Source: Maricaulis sp. (lineage in GTDB: Bacteria > Pseudomonadota > Alphaproteobacteria > Caulobacterales > Maricaulaceae). Taken from it: 64,000 nt of DNA. Both the position numbers and the translations under genes were made by a program. Below are positions 8,678 to 18,178 of the stretch, piece after piece. The notes under the pieces were generated by a model. It ran no database searches, was not told where the DNA came from, and saw only the letters and a list, made by a program, of their open reading frames with translations. The stretch covers positions 1-64,000 of the forward strand of contig NZ_JADFAJ010000018.1 in assembly GCF_015665295.1 (NCBI RefSeq), given 5' to 3'. How positions within the stretch are numbered: position 1 is the first letter of the stretch; each line of letters starts with the position of its first letter.

Positions 8678-10131
8678 GCGCGCCAGAAGCGCGGGCTGAG
8701 CAGGATGAGGACGGCGAGGACCTCCAGCCGACCGATGAACATGTTGGCCGTCAGCACCCATTTTGCCGGATCGGGCAGGCTTTCGAACGTGCCGGCCGGG
8801 CCGATGACCGGTCCAAGGCCCGGGCCGACATTGCCGAGTGTCGCTGCGGCACCGGACAGGGCCGTGACGAGGTCGAGCCCCATCGCCGAGAGCACCGCCG
8901 CGGAGACGGCGTAGACAGCGAAAAACACAAAGAAGAAGCCCAGCACAGAGTGCAGGATGCTCTCCGAGACCGGTCGACCGTTATACCGCATCGGGATGAT
9001 CGCATTCGGGCGCAGCAGGCGCGCGAGGTAGCGACGTATCGCGGTGCCGGCGATCTGGTAGCGGAATATCTTGATCGAGCAGGTCGTTGATCCGGCGCAG
9101 CCGCCGATGAACATGAAGACGAAGAAGCAGGCTTGCGCGAACGAGCCCCACTGTCCGTAGTCCGTGGTGGCAAAACCGGTCCCCGTGATGATGGAGACAG
9201 CATTGAAACTGGCATGGCGCCAGGCTGCGACATCGCCAGTCGGGGTGTCTTGCAGAACCAGCACGGCTGTGAGGCCGACAGACGCGACCACGACCACCAG
9301 CATGAAACCGCGTACCTGGGCATCGCGGAGCAGTCCACCGAAGCGTCCGCGCGCCGCCAGCAGGAACAGGGCGAAGGGCAGGGAGGCGAGCACCATGAAA
9401 ACGGTGGTGATCACGTCGGCGCCAAGATGGACGTAATTGCCCATGGAATTGTCCGAGGCCGAAAAACCGCCGGTCGAGACTGTCGACATGGCGTGGCAGA
9501 CCGCGTGCAGCCAGTCCATGCCGACGGCGATATAGGCGAGAAAACAGATCACGGTCAGCAGCAGGTAGATGATGGCGATCCCGGCCGCGATCTGGGTCGC
9601 GCGCGGCAGCACCTTGTCCGACTTGTCGCCGGTTTCCAGCTGGAAAAGCTGCATGCCGCCAATGCCCAGCATCGGCCAGAAGGCCATCGCCGTGACGATG
9701 ATGCCGATCCCGCCAATCCATTGCAGGATCGCGCGCCAGAGCAGCATGCCTGGTGGTCTGAAATCGAGGCCGGTAATGACCGTGGCGCCGGTCGTTGTCA
9801 GGCCGGAGATCGACTCGAAGATCGCATCGGTCCAGCTCAGCCCCTCGCCGGACAGTCGCAGCGGCAGGGCCGCACACAAGGACAGGGCCAGCCAGGCGCC
9901 GACAATCAGCACGAAGGCGCCGCGCGGCGGCATGTCGCCAACCGGGCCGCGCGTACCGAGGGTGACGGCGCCACCGATGAAGACGCCGATCACGGCCGAC
10001 AGGATAAAGGCCGTCGCACTCTCCCGGTCACCTTCGGCAAAATCGACCAGGGCCGGCGCCAGCATGGTGGTGGCCAGCACGGTGACCATCATGCCGATCA
10101 TGAAGAGGACTTGCCGCAGGGCCTGGGTCAC
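8674..10131 (-). CDS. trkH: TrkH-family potassium uptake protein
   Basis: SISGLTTTGATVI, MSTVSTGGFS, ITGTGFATTDYGQWG, IGGCAGSTTCSIKIFR selectivity-filter repeats. Confidence 0.92.
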   Translation of the reverse strand: MTQALRQVLFMIGMMVTVLATTMLAPALVDFAEGDRESATAFILSAVIGVFIGGAVTLGTRGPVGDMPPRGAFVLIVGAWLALSLCAALPLRLSGEGLSWTDAIFESISGLTTTGATVITGLDFRPPGMLLWRAILQWIGGIGIIVTAMAFWPMLGIGGMQLFQLETGDKSDKVLPRATQIAAGIAIIYLLLTVICFLAYIAVGMDWLHAVCHAMSTVSTGGFSASDNSMGNYVHLGADVITTVFMVLASLPFALFLLAARGRFGGLLRDAQVRGFMLVVVVASVGLTAVLVLQDTPTGDVAAWRHASFNAVSIITGTGFATTDYGQWGSFAQACFFVFMFIGGCAGSTTCSIKIFRYQIAGTAIRRYLARLLRPNAIIPMRYNGRPVSESILHSVLGFFFVFFAVYAVSAAVLSAMGLDLVTALSGAAATLGNVGPGLGPVIGPAGTFESLPDPAKWVLTANMFIGRLEVLAVLILLSPRFWRA

Positions 10132-10197
10132 GGTTGCAAGATATCCTGGGCCAATGACAAGGGGGCAAGGGCGCTCATCGGGTTGGCGCTCATCGGG

Positions 10198-10590
10198 TCA
10201 ATGCAGCCAGAGCCGGTCGGACGGGCGGTCCAGCGAGAAATCGGGGATGGTGGCCGCGAAACTTTCGCCGTCGCCGCGGCGCATCTCGTAACTGCCGCGC
10301 ATGAATCCGGACGGAGTCGCCAAAGGGGCGCCGGAGGTGTAGCGAAAGCGTTCCCCCGGCTCGATCACCGGCTGCTCGCCGATCACGCCCATGCCCTGGA
10401 CGTGCTCGGTATGGCCGTTGGCGTCGGTGATCACCCATTTGCGGGCGATCAGCTGGACCGGTTGTTCGCCGGTATTCTCGATTTCGATCGTATAGGCCCA
10501 GACATAGCGGCCCTCATCGGGCGTGCTCTCGTCTTCGAGATAGTCAGGACTGACACTGATCCGCACGCCGCGGCTTTCGTGCTGGTACAT
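10198..10590 (-). CDS. apaG: ApaG domain protein
   Basis: YVWAYTIEIENTGEQPVQLIARKWVITDANGHTEHVQGMGVIGEQPVIEPGERFRYTSG. Confidence 0.95.
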   Translation of the reverse strand: MYQHESRGVRISVSPDYLEDESTPDEGRYVWAYTIEIENTGEQPVQLIARKWVITDANGHTEHVQGMGVIGEQPVIEPGERFRYTSGAPLATPSGFMRGSYEMRRGDGESFAATIPDFSLDRPSDRLWLH

Positions 10591-10754
10591 GGAGCGCCCC
10601 TGCGACCGGGCGTGCCTGGTGCCGCCGGTCCGTGAAATTCGCCGCCATCATCAACCTGAGCGCGGACGGGCTCAACCCCCACGGTCAGCATCGCTGGACA
10701 GGGCGGGCCGGATGTTGGACATCTGCACGGCACCCGACATGCTGATCGTGACCC

Positions 10755-11771
10755 ATGACTGACACCGGAATTCTGCCTGACCATCATCTCGCTGCCCTGT
10801 CCGGGCGGGGTATCCTGACGTCGACGAATCCCCTGGCCGACGGCCAGGTCCAGCCTGCGAGCATTGATCTGCGTCTGGGCAGCAAGGCCTGGCGGCTGCG
10901 GGCGAGCTTCCTGCCCGGTCCCGGGCGGACGGTGACCGAGCGCCTCGACGATGATCTGGTCATGCACACCGTCGACCTCGCGGCCGGCGCCGTGCTGGAG
11001 ACCGGCTGCGTCTATCTGGCGCCGCTGCAGGAAGGCCTGAAGCTTCCCGAGGGCCTGACGGCCGCGATGAACCCGAAAAGCTCGACCGGCCGCATCGATG
11101 TGTTCACCCGCGTCATCACCGATCACGGCATCGCCTTCGACCAGGCACCGGTCGGCTATGAAGGCCCGCTCTATGCCGAGATATCCCCGTGCACCTTCTC
11201 GATCCTGGCCCGCGAGGGCGACCGGCTGAGCCAGATCCGTTTCCGCCAGGGCGCTCACCGGGCGCTGCGTGAAGTCACCGTTAGCGTGGATCTGGCCGGT
11301 TTCGAGGACGGCATTGTCGGCTATCGCGCCCGTCGTCATTCCGGTCTGGTTGATCTGGCCCGGATCGGCGGCCATGACGCCAGTCGCTTCTGGGAACCGC
11401 TGCGCGCGCCGGATCATCGCCTGATCCTGGATCCGGGCGAGTTCTACATCCTCGCCTCGCGCGAGGCGGTCGAGATCGGCCGCGGAGAAGCCGCCGAGAT
11501 GGCGCCGATCGCTACCGAGATCGGCGAATTCCGGGCCCATTATGCCGGCTTCTTTGATCCGGGATTCGGCACGGCCGAGGCCGGCGGTATCGGTGCCCGG
11601 GCTGTGCTGGAAGTGCGCGGACGGGATGTGCCCTTTATCCTCGAACACGGACAGCCGATCGCGCGCCTCGTTTACGAGCCCATGCTGGCGCCGCCGCAGA
11701 CAGCCTATGGCCAGCTCGCCTCGAACTACCAGGCCCAGGGTCTCAAACTGTCGAAATTCTTCGTGTCCTGA
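10755..11771 (+). CDS. dcd: 2'-deoxycytidine 5'-triphosphate deaminase, long form
   Basis: QPASIDLRLG, MNPKSSTGRIDVFTRVITD, tandem dCTP deaminase-like domains, 338 aa. Confidence 0.85.
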   Translation: MTDTGILPDHHLAALSGRGILTSTNPLADGQVQPASIDLRLGSKAWRLRASFLPGPGRTVTERLDDDLVMHTVDLAAGAVLETGCVYLAPLQEGLKLPEGLTAAMNPKSSTGRIDVFTRVITDHGIAFDQAPVGYEGPLYAEISPCTFSILAREGDRLSQIRFRQGAHRALREVTVSVDLAGFEDGIVGYRARRHSGLVDLARIGGHDASRFWEPLRAPDHRLILDPGEFYILASREAVEIGRGEAAEMAPIATEIGEFRAHYAGFFDPGFGTAEAGGIGARAVLEVRGRDVPFILEHGQPIARLVYEPMLAPPQTAYGQLASNYQAQGLKLSKFFVS

Positions 11772-11840
11772 CGGCGTCGCAGCCCGGCGTGCAAATCCGG
11801 CTTCCGCTGCGGTGATCTGTGCGTATATGCTTGGGCTCAG

Positions 11841-11914
11841 GCGGGTGTAGCTCAATGGTAGAGCAGAAGCTTCCCAAGCTTACGACGAGGGTTCGATTCC
11901 CTTCACCCGCTCCA
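11841..11914 (+). tRNA. tRNA-Gly (anticodon CCC), CCA encoded
   Basis: GCGGGTG acceptor pairs with CACCCGC; D-arm GCTC/GAGC; anticodon loop TTCCCAA; T-arm GAGGGTTCGATTCCCTT; ends TCCA. Confidence 0.95.
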
Positions 11915-12006
11915 GCACCTAGCGCCAGTCCTCGACCCGGCGGGTAGATCCGTCACACAACGCGTATAGCGTTTCGTGAACGTGTCGGTTCACGGGGGAG
12001 CATGCA

Positions 12007-12930
12007 ATGTCGGGGGCGGGTGCGGCACGTGTTGCCGGGCAAGGAATTGCGCGGCTGATCTCGGCCGTGCTTGGCGTGTTTCGCACGACGGTGGGCTATC
12101 TTGCTTTCACCGCGACGCTGCTGACAGCATTGACCCTTGTGGTCCGGCGCGACTTTTCCAACGCGGTTCTCTCGGTGATCGAGGACTGGCTCGGCCAGCT
12201 CGGCCAGTTCGCCGAGATGATCGACCGCATCGTGGTCGCGTGGCATGAAATTGCCGTCGCCCCGCTTGCTGCGTATCTCGATGCGTGGCTGGGCTGGAAC
12301 CTGCCGCTCCTTGTCGTGGAAATTGCCACGCTCGTGCTGTTCGCCATCGGGCCGTCTTTGCGTGCGGTGTGGACCGCGCAGACCATCAGGTCTTCAATCC
12401 GCAAACGCATGCGCTGGGTCGTCGAACTCCAGTCGGCAAAGGCGAGCCAGGCGGACGCGATCAGTGAACTCCGGAGTTTGAGGAATGAGCTGCAAACCTC
12501 CTATGACGATCGCAACTGGACGCGGGCCAAGAAGGTCGGCAAGGCGGTGGGAGGTTTGGCGCTTGCTGGCCTGAGCCTGCTGGCCGGAGCCGCGAATGTT
12601 CGTTTTGTCCAGCCGCTGGCCAAATCGGCCTGGGACAGTCTGTCCAGTTGGGACGAGGTCAAGGCCCGCATCGCCGAGCTCGGCAAGGATGTGGAAGTGC
12701 TCGAGAAGGCGCAAGCCCGGATCGAGCGCCAGATCGAGGTCATGAGCGCGCGTGACAACGATCTCATCGGCCGTCTCGTCACGGTGTCCCCGCAGGAGGC
12801 TGCGGCGCGTATCCGGGACCATGTCGCGCACCGGATGCGGCTGGCGGTCGCGCTGTCCCGCCTTGCGCTCGGTGTGGTGATGGCGGTCGTCCTCGCCTAT
12901 GTTGTCGAGTGGACCTGGCCCGGGCTATGA
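12007..12930 (+). CDS. Hypothetical membrane protein with central coiled coil
   Basis: Several hydrophobic segments and a heptad-rich charged region (IAELGKDVEVLEKAQARIERQIEVM). Confidence 0.7.
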   Translation: MSGAGAARVAGQGIARLISAVLGVFRTTVGYLAFTATLLTALTLVVRRDFSNAVLSVIEDWLGQLGQFAEMIDRIVVAWHEIAVAPLAAYLDAWLGWNLPLLVVEIATLVLFAIGPSLRAVWTAQTIRSSIRKRMRWVVELQSAKASQADAISELRSLRNELQTSYDDRNWTRAKKVGKAVGGLALAGLSLLAGAANVRFVQPLAKSAWDSLSSWDEVKARIAELGKDVEVLEKAQARIERQIEVMSARDNDLIGRLVTVSPQEAAARIRDHVAHRMRLAVALSRLALGVVMAVVLAYVVEWTWPGL

Positions 12931-12952
12931 GTGCTCCAGATGTTGTTCCTGC

Positions 12953-13177
12953 CTAGCGGCGGGGCCGGAATGCTGCCGGGTCCATGCCACCCAGCTCGAC
13001 CAGGTGCGCCACCATCACGATGCCGACCGCGGCGGCGAGCAGGGCAATCAGGGTCCAGGGGATGAGGCGGGGGCCTCGCTCCGGGCGGACCGGCTGGCTG
13101 GCGCGCCAGCGGGCGAGGAAAAACAGCCCGATGCAGGCGGCAAGGCCAAGGAGGGTGGGGATGAGTGAAAGGTACAT
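12953..13177 (-). CDS. Small two-TM hypothetical protein
   Basis: 74 aa; MYLSLIPTLLGLAACIGLFFLARW...PWTLIALLAAAVGIVMVAHL. Confidence 0.5.
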   Translation of the reverse strand: MYLSLIPTLLGLAACIGLFFLARWRASQPVRPERGPRLIPWTLIALLAAAVGIVMVAHLVELGGMDPAAFRPRR

Positions 13178-14685
13178 GGCCGCCCCGTCATGGCGCTGAG
13201 GCCGTGTTCGGTTTTCTCCCAGTGATGTGGGTCGATCAGGAGTTGGCGCAAGGCCCGCGCGGCTGCAAGTGTCTGCAACAGCCAGCAGGCCGGCATGGCG
13301 GCAAGGTCGCGGAGGCGGCAGGCCAGTCCGGCGCGTCGCATGGCGACCGCGGCACAGCCGATCGCGCTGGCATAGCCGACCAGCATGAAGGCGAGGGCTG
13401 CCAGCCCGGACGATGAGGCGGCCGGTGACAGCACCAGAATGGCAAGGCAGGCCAGGCTGAGCGGGCCGTGGATCAGGGCCGACAGCGCGGCGCCGCCCAG
13501 GACGAGGGCGCCCGGCCAGAGCCGCTTCCAGGGTGTATCCGGTCGGGTCGCCAGCACGGCCAGGGTCTGGGCATAGCCCTTGATCCAGCGCGTGCGCTGC
13601 TTGATCCAGGGGGCAAGCCGCAGCGGCGCTTCCTCCAGGGTGGTGGGCGCAATCAGGCCGCAGCGATAGCCCGCCGCATGCAGGCGCAGACCCAGATCGG
13701 CATCCTCGGTCACATTCCAGGCATCCCAGCCGCCGACCCGCAGCAGGGCGTCGCGCCGGAAATGATTGCTGGTGCCGCCGAGCGGCAGCGGCCAGCCGAG
13801 ACGCTGGTAGAGCGGCAGGAGGGCGTTGAAATGGGCTGCGTATTCGAGTGCGAACTGGCGGGTCAGCCAGGTCTCTTCGCGATTGAACCAGTTCAGCGGA
13901 GCCTGGATGCAGGCGAGGCGGGCATCGCCGGCCCGGAAGGCCTCGGCGGCGCGTCGCAGCTGGGCCGGGTCCGGCCGGTCCTCGGCATCATGCACCGTGA
14001 CCAGCTCGCTGCGGCACAGGCGCAGGGCATAATTGAGGGCGCGCGGCTTGGTGCGGGGCTCGCCTGGCGGCACGAGGATGATCTCGAACCGCGCATCAAG
14101 GCCGAGCGCGCGGACCGCCTGGATCGTCTCATGATCGTCGGCCTCGAGGACGCATTTGAACTGCACCCGGTCGGCCGGATAGTCGATGGCGGCCAGGCTT
14201 GCCGCCAGCTGGCCGACCACGCGGGCCTCATCATACATCGCGACCATGATGCAGGCGGTCGGCAGATCCGCGTCTGGCACAGACGGTGCAGCCTGCCAGT
14301 GCGGCGCCAGCAGCGTCGCGGCCAGGCGAAGCCCGATCAGGGCGGCAAACAGGAGGCAGACCAGACCTCCCGCCAGCGCGGCAGCCAGGCCGGGCGCAAA
14401 CAGGAGCAGGGCGAAACCAGCCAGCAGGCCGAGCAGAACCGTGATGGCCAGTCCCCGCGATGCCTGGCCATGGGCGCTGAGCTGCGGTGCCCGGCGCGGC
14501 AGTCCGTAAGCCGCCTGGTCGCACCACATGTGCGCCAGCGGCCGGGGCAGCTGGGCGATGCGGGTTGGCCGGAACGCCTGTCCGCCGTCCGGCAGCCAGG
14601 GTCGGTCCTGGCGGGCTCGGGGACCGTCCCGTGCTTCGGTCCCGGGCAGAGTCCGGGACGCATCGTCGCCATCGAGTGGGGTCAT
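13048..14685 (-). CDS. Family 2 glycosyltransferase (BcsA-like membrane GT)
   Basis: VHDAEDRPDP, GGTSNHFRRDALLRVGGWDAWNVTEDADLGLRL, QRTRWIKGYAQT (Q-R-W motif). C-terminal ~45 residues overlap the next ORF. Confidence 0.85.
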   Translation of the reverse strand: MTPLDGDDASRTLPGTEARDGPRARQDRPWLPDGGQAFRPTRIAQLPRPLAHMWCDQAAYGLPRRAPQLSAHGQASRGLAITVLLGLLAGFALLLFAPGLAAALAGGLVCLLFAALIGLRLAATLLAPHWQAAPSVPDADLPTACIMVAMYDEARVVGQLAASLAAIDYPADRVQFKCVLEADDHETIQAVRALGLDARFEIILVPPGEPRTKPRALNYALRLCRSELVTVHDAEDRPDPAQLRRAAEAFRAGDARLACIQAPLNWFNREETWLTRQFALEYAAHFNALLPLYQRLGWPLPLGGTSNHFRRDALLRVGGWDAWNVTEDADLGLRLHAAGYRCGLIAPTTLEEAPLRLAPWIKQRTRWIKGYAQTLAVLATRPDTPWKRLWPGALVLGGAALSALIHGPLSLACLAILVLSPAASSSGLAALAFMLVGYASAIGCAAVAMRRAGLACRLRDLAAMPACWLLQTLAAARALRQLLIDPHHWEKTEHGLSAMTGRPCTFHSSPPSLALPPASGCFSSPAGAPASRSARSEAPASSPGP

Positions 14686-14755
14686 GACACAGCCTCCCGC
14701 CACCTCTCATGGTGCAGGAAAGCATGATTGCACGCAAAAGGCGAGTGGGTGCGGG

Positions 14756-15244
14756 CTACGACTTCGGATCGATACAGGTCACAAAGCTGGGCTGGCGAAG
14801 ATCGCAATCGGCAAGCTCGAACACGGCGGCCGTCGCGGTCGGGTAGCCTGGCGGCAGGCTGCGGCTGGCGCCACAAATCTGGCCGAGCTTGTGGGCGAAG
14901 CCGCCAATGCCGGGGTTGTGGCCGACCAGAAGGATGGTCCGCCCCGGTACCAGCACATCGCGCGTGGCGCGTTCCAGCATGTCGGTCGAGGCGTGATAGA
15001 GCGCCATCGGATCCTCCATCTTCGGCGCGCCCAGTTGCGGCACCAGCTGGTCGAAGGTCTGGCGGGTCCGCCAGGCGGGCGAGACAAGGGCGATATCGGC
15101 GGCAAGGCCGAGCTCGGCAAGGGCCTCGCCGACATCGCCGGCATCGCGGCGACCGCGCGGGGTCAGGCCGCGCTGGAAATCATCTTCCGCTTCGAGCCGG
15201 TCGACGGCCTTGGCATGTCGCATCAGGATCAATGTGGCAGTCAT
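14756..15244 (-). CDS. SixA-like histidine phosphatase
   Basis: MTATLILMRHAKA...(RHG/RHA motif), LTPRGRRDA, SPAWRTRQT, LVGHNPGI. Start trimmed from 15328. Confidence 0.88.
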   Translation of the reverse strand: MTATLILMRHAKAVDRLEAEDDFQRGLTPRGRRDAGDVGEALAELGLAADIALVSPAWRTRQTFDQLVPQLGAPKMEDPMALYHASTDMLERATRDVLVPGRTILLVGHNPGIGGFAHKLGQICGASRSLPPGYPTATAAVFELADCDLRQPSFVTCIDPKS

Positions 15245-15381
15245 GGCGTCCGCAAGTCTGGTGGTCGGGTCGGCAGGTTCACATTCTGTCGCACCAGCCG
15301 GTTCGGGACTTGAACTCCCGGCGGACAAGGCGCACCTACTCCTAGGCCAGTTTCATCGCGTTTTGAACCGAGGAGAAAGCC

Positions 15382-16035
15382 ATGGGCCTGTTGTTGGGCG
15401 ATATCGCCCCGAATTTCCAAGCCGAGACGAGCGAAGGACCGATCAGTTTCCACGACTGGATCGGCGATGATTGGGTGATCTTCTTCTCCCATCCGGCCGA
15501 TTACACGCCGGTCTGCACCACCGAGCTCGGATTCACGGCAAAGCTGAAAGACGAGTTCGCCAAGCGCGGCGCCAAGGCGATTGCGCTGTCGGTCGACAGC
15601 GTCGAGGACCACAAGGGCTGGATCAGGGACATTGAGGAAACCCAGAATGTCCGCATGAATTTCCCGATCATCGCCGACACCGACCGCAAGGTGTCCGAGC
15701 TCTATTCGATGATCCACCCGAATGCCGATCCCAAGCTCACGGTGCGGTCGGTCTATATCATCGACCCGAACAAGAAGATCCGCGCCACCTTCACCTATCC
15801 GCCGAGTGCGGGCCGGAACTTCAACGAGGTGCTGCGCCTGATCGACAGCCTGCAGCTGACCGACGGCTACAAGGTCGCCACGCCGGTCAACTGGGAAGAC
15901 GGCCAGGATGTCATCGTCGTCCCGTCGATTACGGATGCCGAAGCCGACAAGCTCTTCCCCGCCGGCTACAAGAAAATCAAGCCCTACCTGCGGGTGACGA
16001 AACAACCGAACAAGGTCGACGAGCCGGCCGAATAG
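15382..16035 (+). CDS. 1-Cys type peroxiredoxin (Prx6-like)
   Basis: FFSHPADYTPVCTTELGFTAKL; RSVYIIDPNKKIRATFTYPPSAGRNFNEVLRLIDSLQL. Confidence 0.93.
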   Translation: MGLLLGDIAPNFQAETSEGPISFHDWIGDDWVIFFSHPADYTPVCTTELGFTAKLKDEFAKRGAKAIALSVDSVEDHKGWIRDIEETQNVRMNFPIIADTDRKVSELYSMIHPNADPKLTVRSVYIIDPNKKIRATFTYPPSAGRNFNEVLRLIDSLQLTDGYKVATPVNWEDGQDVIVVPSITDAEADKLFPAGYKKIKPYLRVTKQPNKVDEPAE

Positions 16036-16059
16036 GCCTGCCTGACACGGGTTGAAAGG

Positions 16060-16088
16060 AGGCGCTCGGGTAACCGGGCGCCTTTTTC
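16060..16088 (+). terminator. Rho-independent terminator after peroxiredoxin gene
   Basis: AGGCGCtCGGgtaaCCGgGCGCCTTTTT. Confidence 0.8.
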
Positions 16089-16099
16089 GTGGCCATGAT

Positions 16100-16157
16100 T
16101 GTAAAGCTCCCTTGACGACAAGTTTCCTTTACACCATATAGTCAAGGTCACTTTACA
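16100..16157. promoter_or_regulatory. Promoter/operator candidate: TGTAAAG...CTTTACA inverted repeat plus a third CTTTACA
   Basis: TGTAAAG 16100-16106, CTTTACA 16127-16133, CTTTACA 16151-16157; TTGACG at 16112 and TATAGT at 16137. Confidence 0.5.
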
Positions 16158-16176
16158 AACACCACAGGAGGTATTC

Positions 16177-16443
16177 ATGACAATGCGTGAATGGATGAAG
16201 GATTTCGGTGATGCGGGCGCGGCGCCCAGCCTGGTGTCGCTGGCCCTGTTCGCCTTGGTCTTCCTGCCGACCATTTTCCTGGCCGGCATGGCCGGACCGT
16301 CGCTCGACATTGTCCGGGATGTGATGGGTGGCCTGTCCGCTGAAATGAAAATGGCTGGCCTGACGGTCTTCATTCTCGGTGTGATGGCTCTCGCGCGGAT
16401 CTTTTCGCTCCTGTTCGGCGGCCGCGACAGGGATGTGTCATGA
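16177..16443 (+). CDS. Small membrane protein in XRE-regulator operon
   Basis: 88 aa, two hydrophobic helices, AGGAGG upstream. Confidence 0.7.
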   Translation: MTMREWMKDFGDAGAAPSLVSLALFALVFLPTIFLAGMAGPSLDIVRDVMGGLSAEMKMAGLTVFILGVMALARIFSLLFGGRDRDVS

Positions 16444-16850
16444 GCGCGAGCGAAAGACAGGCGTCGGTGACCCGGCGCTATTTCTGGCGCACCTTCGTGG
16501 CGATGATCGCCTTCACGGCAATCCTCGTGGTGATCGACAAAACGCTCGACCCGTCGCGCAATGGCTGGGACGCAGCCTCGGCCTGGCCGCTGGTCGGCCT
16601 GACCTGCCTGCCGCTCCTCATCTACGGCTATGAGGTGGTCCGCTATGTCCGTTCGATCGACGAGATGCTGGCGCGCATGCAGGTGCGCGCTGCGGCAGTC
16701 GCCACGCTTGCCATGCTGTTGGCCAGCGCGATCTTCGGCGTCGCAGAGATCTATGGCGTCATGGAGCCGCTCAACATGACCATGCTGCTGCCGATCGCGG
16801 CTGTGGCGCACAGCATCGCCTCCATGGTTCAGCAGGTGCAGGTGCGATGA
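16440..16850 (+). CDS. Membrane protein in XRE-regulator operon
   Basis: 136 aa, four hydrophobic helices; ATGA overlap with both neighbours. Confidence 0.75.
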   Translation: MSASERQASVTRRYFWRTFVAMIAFTAILVVIDKTLDPSRNGWDAASAWPLVGLTCLPLLIYGYEVVRYVRSIDEMLARMQVRAAAVATLAMLLASAIFGVAEIYGVMEPLNMTMLLPIAAVAHSIASMVQQVQVR

Positions 16851-17047
16851 GGAACCGGCTGAAGGAACTTCGCGGCGAGCGGGGATGGAGCCAGCAGGCA
16901 CTGGCCGACCGGCTCGATGTCTCGCGCCAGACCGTCAACGCACTGGAGACCGGCAAGTATGACCCGTCCCTGCCGCTGGCCTTCAAGCTGGCCCGGCTGT
17001 TCGGCGAACCCATTGAAAGCATTTTCGATGATGAGTGGGCGGGTTAG
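16847..17047 (+). CDS. Mini XRE-family HTH regulator
   Basis: RNRLKELRGERGWSQQALADRLDVSRQTVNALETGKYDPSLPLAFKLARLFGEPIESIF. Confidence 0.93.
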   Translation: MRNRLKELRGERGWSQQALADRLDVSRQTVNALETGKYDPSLPLAFKLARLFGEPIESIFDDEWAG

Positions 17048-17058
17048 CGCCTGCGCAC

Positions 17059-18165
17059 TCAATCAAGCGTCCGGCGATAGCGCAGTATCGCCACCGTCGC
17101 GATGACCGCGAAGATGATCATCAGCGGCCAGATCTGCGGCCAGACATGATCCAGACCGGCGCCCTTCAACATGATTTCCCGGACCGCCCGGATGAAATGG
17201 GTGGCCGGGATGACCTGGCCGATGGCCTGGGCCCAGTGCGGCATGGCGGCGAAGGGGAACATGAAGCCGGACAGCAGGATGGAGGGCAGAAAGGCGAAGA
17301 AGGTCAGCTGCATCGCCTGCATCTGGCTGCGCGCCAGGGTCGAGAACAAAAATCCCAGCGCCAGATTGACCAGGATGAAGAGTGAGACAGCGACCAGGAA
17401 GGCGGGCGGTGATCCAAGGAAGGGCACTCCAAAAAGGTACCGCGCGCCGGCCAGCATGATCGCCACCTGGATGAAGCCGACCACGACATAGGGCGTGATC
17501 TTGCCGATCATCACCTCATGCGGCCTTGTGGGTGTCGACAGCAGGGCTTCCAGCGTGCCGCGCTCGGCCTCGCGGGTCAGCGCCATCGAGGTCATCATGG
17601 CCATGGTCATGGTCAGGATGATGCCGAGCAGGCCCGGCACGATGTTGAGCGCGGTCCGGCCGGCCGGATTATAGCGCCGGTGGATCACGGCTTCGACGGG
17701 CGGTGTGATCTCACCGAGCAGGGGTTCCAGTGCCTGCTGCACGATGGTCGCGAAAGCGCCGCTGCCGGCCCCGGCGGCGACCGGGTCGGTGGCATCGACA
17801 TCCAGCAGGATTTGCGGCCGTTCACCGCGCGCGAGGGCTCGTTCAAAGCCAGGCGGGATGGTGACGATGAAGGCGGCCTCACCGTCGCGCATGGCGTTTT
17901 CCACCGAGCTGCCGGGCCCGACCGTGCCGACCAGGTCGAAATAGTCCGAGGTTTCCATGGCCTGCAGGATGGCGCGGCTGGCCGGGCCGCTATCACCCAT
18001 CTCGACCAGGGTCGGCAGATTGCGCGGGTCGGTATTGATGGCATAGCCGAACAGCAAAAGCTGCATGACCGGAATGCCGACCATCATGCCGAAGGTCAGG
18101 CGGTCACGCAGCATCTGGATGAATTCCTTGCCGAGAATGGCGAGAATGCGGGACAGGCTTTTCAT
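17059..18165 (-). CDS. ABC-2 type permease (YhhJ/YbhR-like)
   Basis: MKSLSRILAILGKEFIQMLRDRLTFGMM; C-terminal ABC-2 signature; operon with ATPase and HlyD. Confidence 0.92.
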   Translation of the reverse strand: MKSLSRILAILGKEFIQMLRDRLTFGMMVGIPVMQLLLFGYAINTDPRNLPTLVEMGDSGPASRAILQAMETSDYFDLVGTVGPGSSVENAMRDGEAAFIVTIPPGFERALARGERPQILLDVDATDPVAAGAGSGAFATIVQQALEPLLGEITPPVEAVIHRRYNPAGRTALNIVPGLLGIILTMTMAMMTSMALTREAERGTLEALLSTPTRPHEVMIGKITPYVVVGFIQVAIMLAGARYLFGVPFLGSPPAFLVAVSLFILVNLALGFLFSTLARSQMQAMQLTFFAFLPSILLSGFMFPFAAMPHWAQAIGQVIPATHFIRAVREIMLKGAGLDHVWPQIWPLMIIFAVIATVAILRYRRTLD

Positions 18166-18178
18166 GACGTGAGGCTGT

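Noticed and set aside
9133-10635. 500-aa plus-strand ORF
   Set aside because: Antisense to TrkH and ApaG; low-complexity shadow translation.
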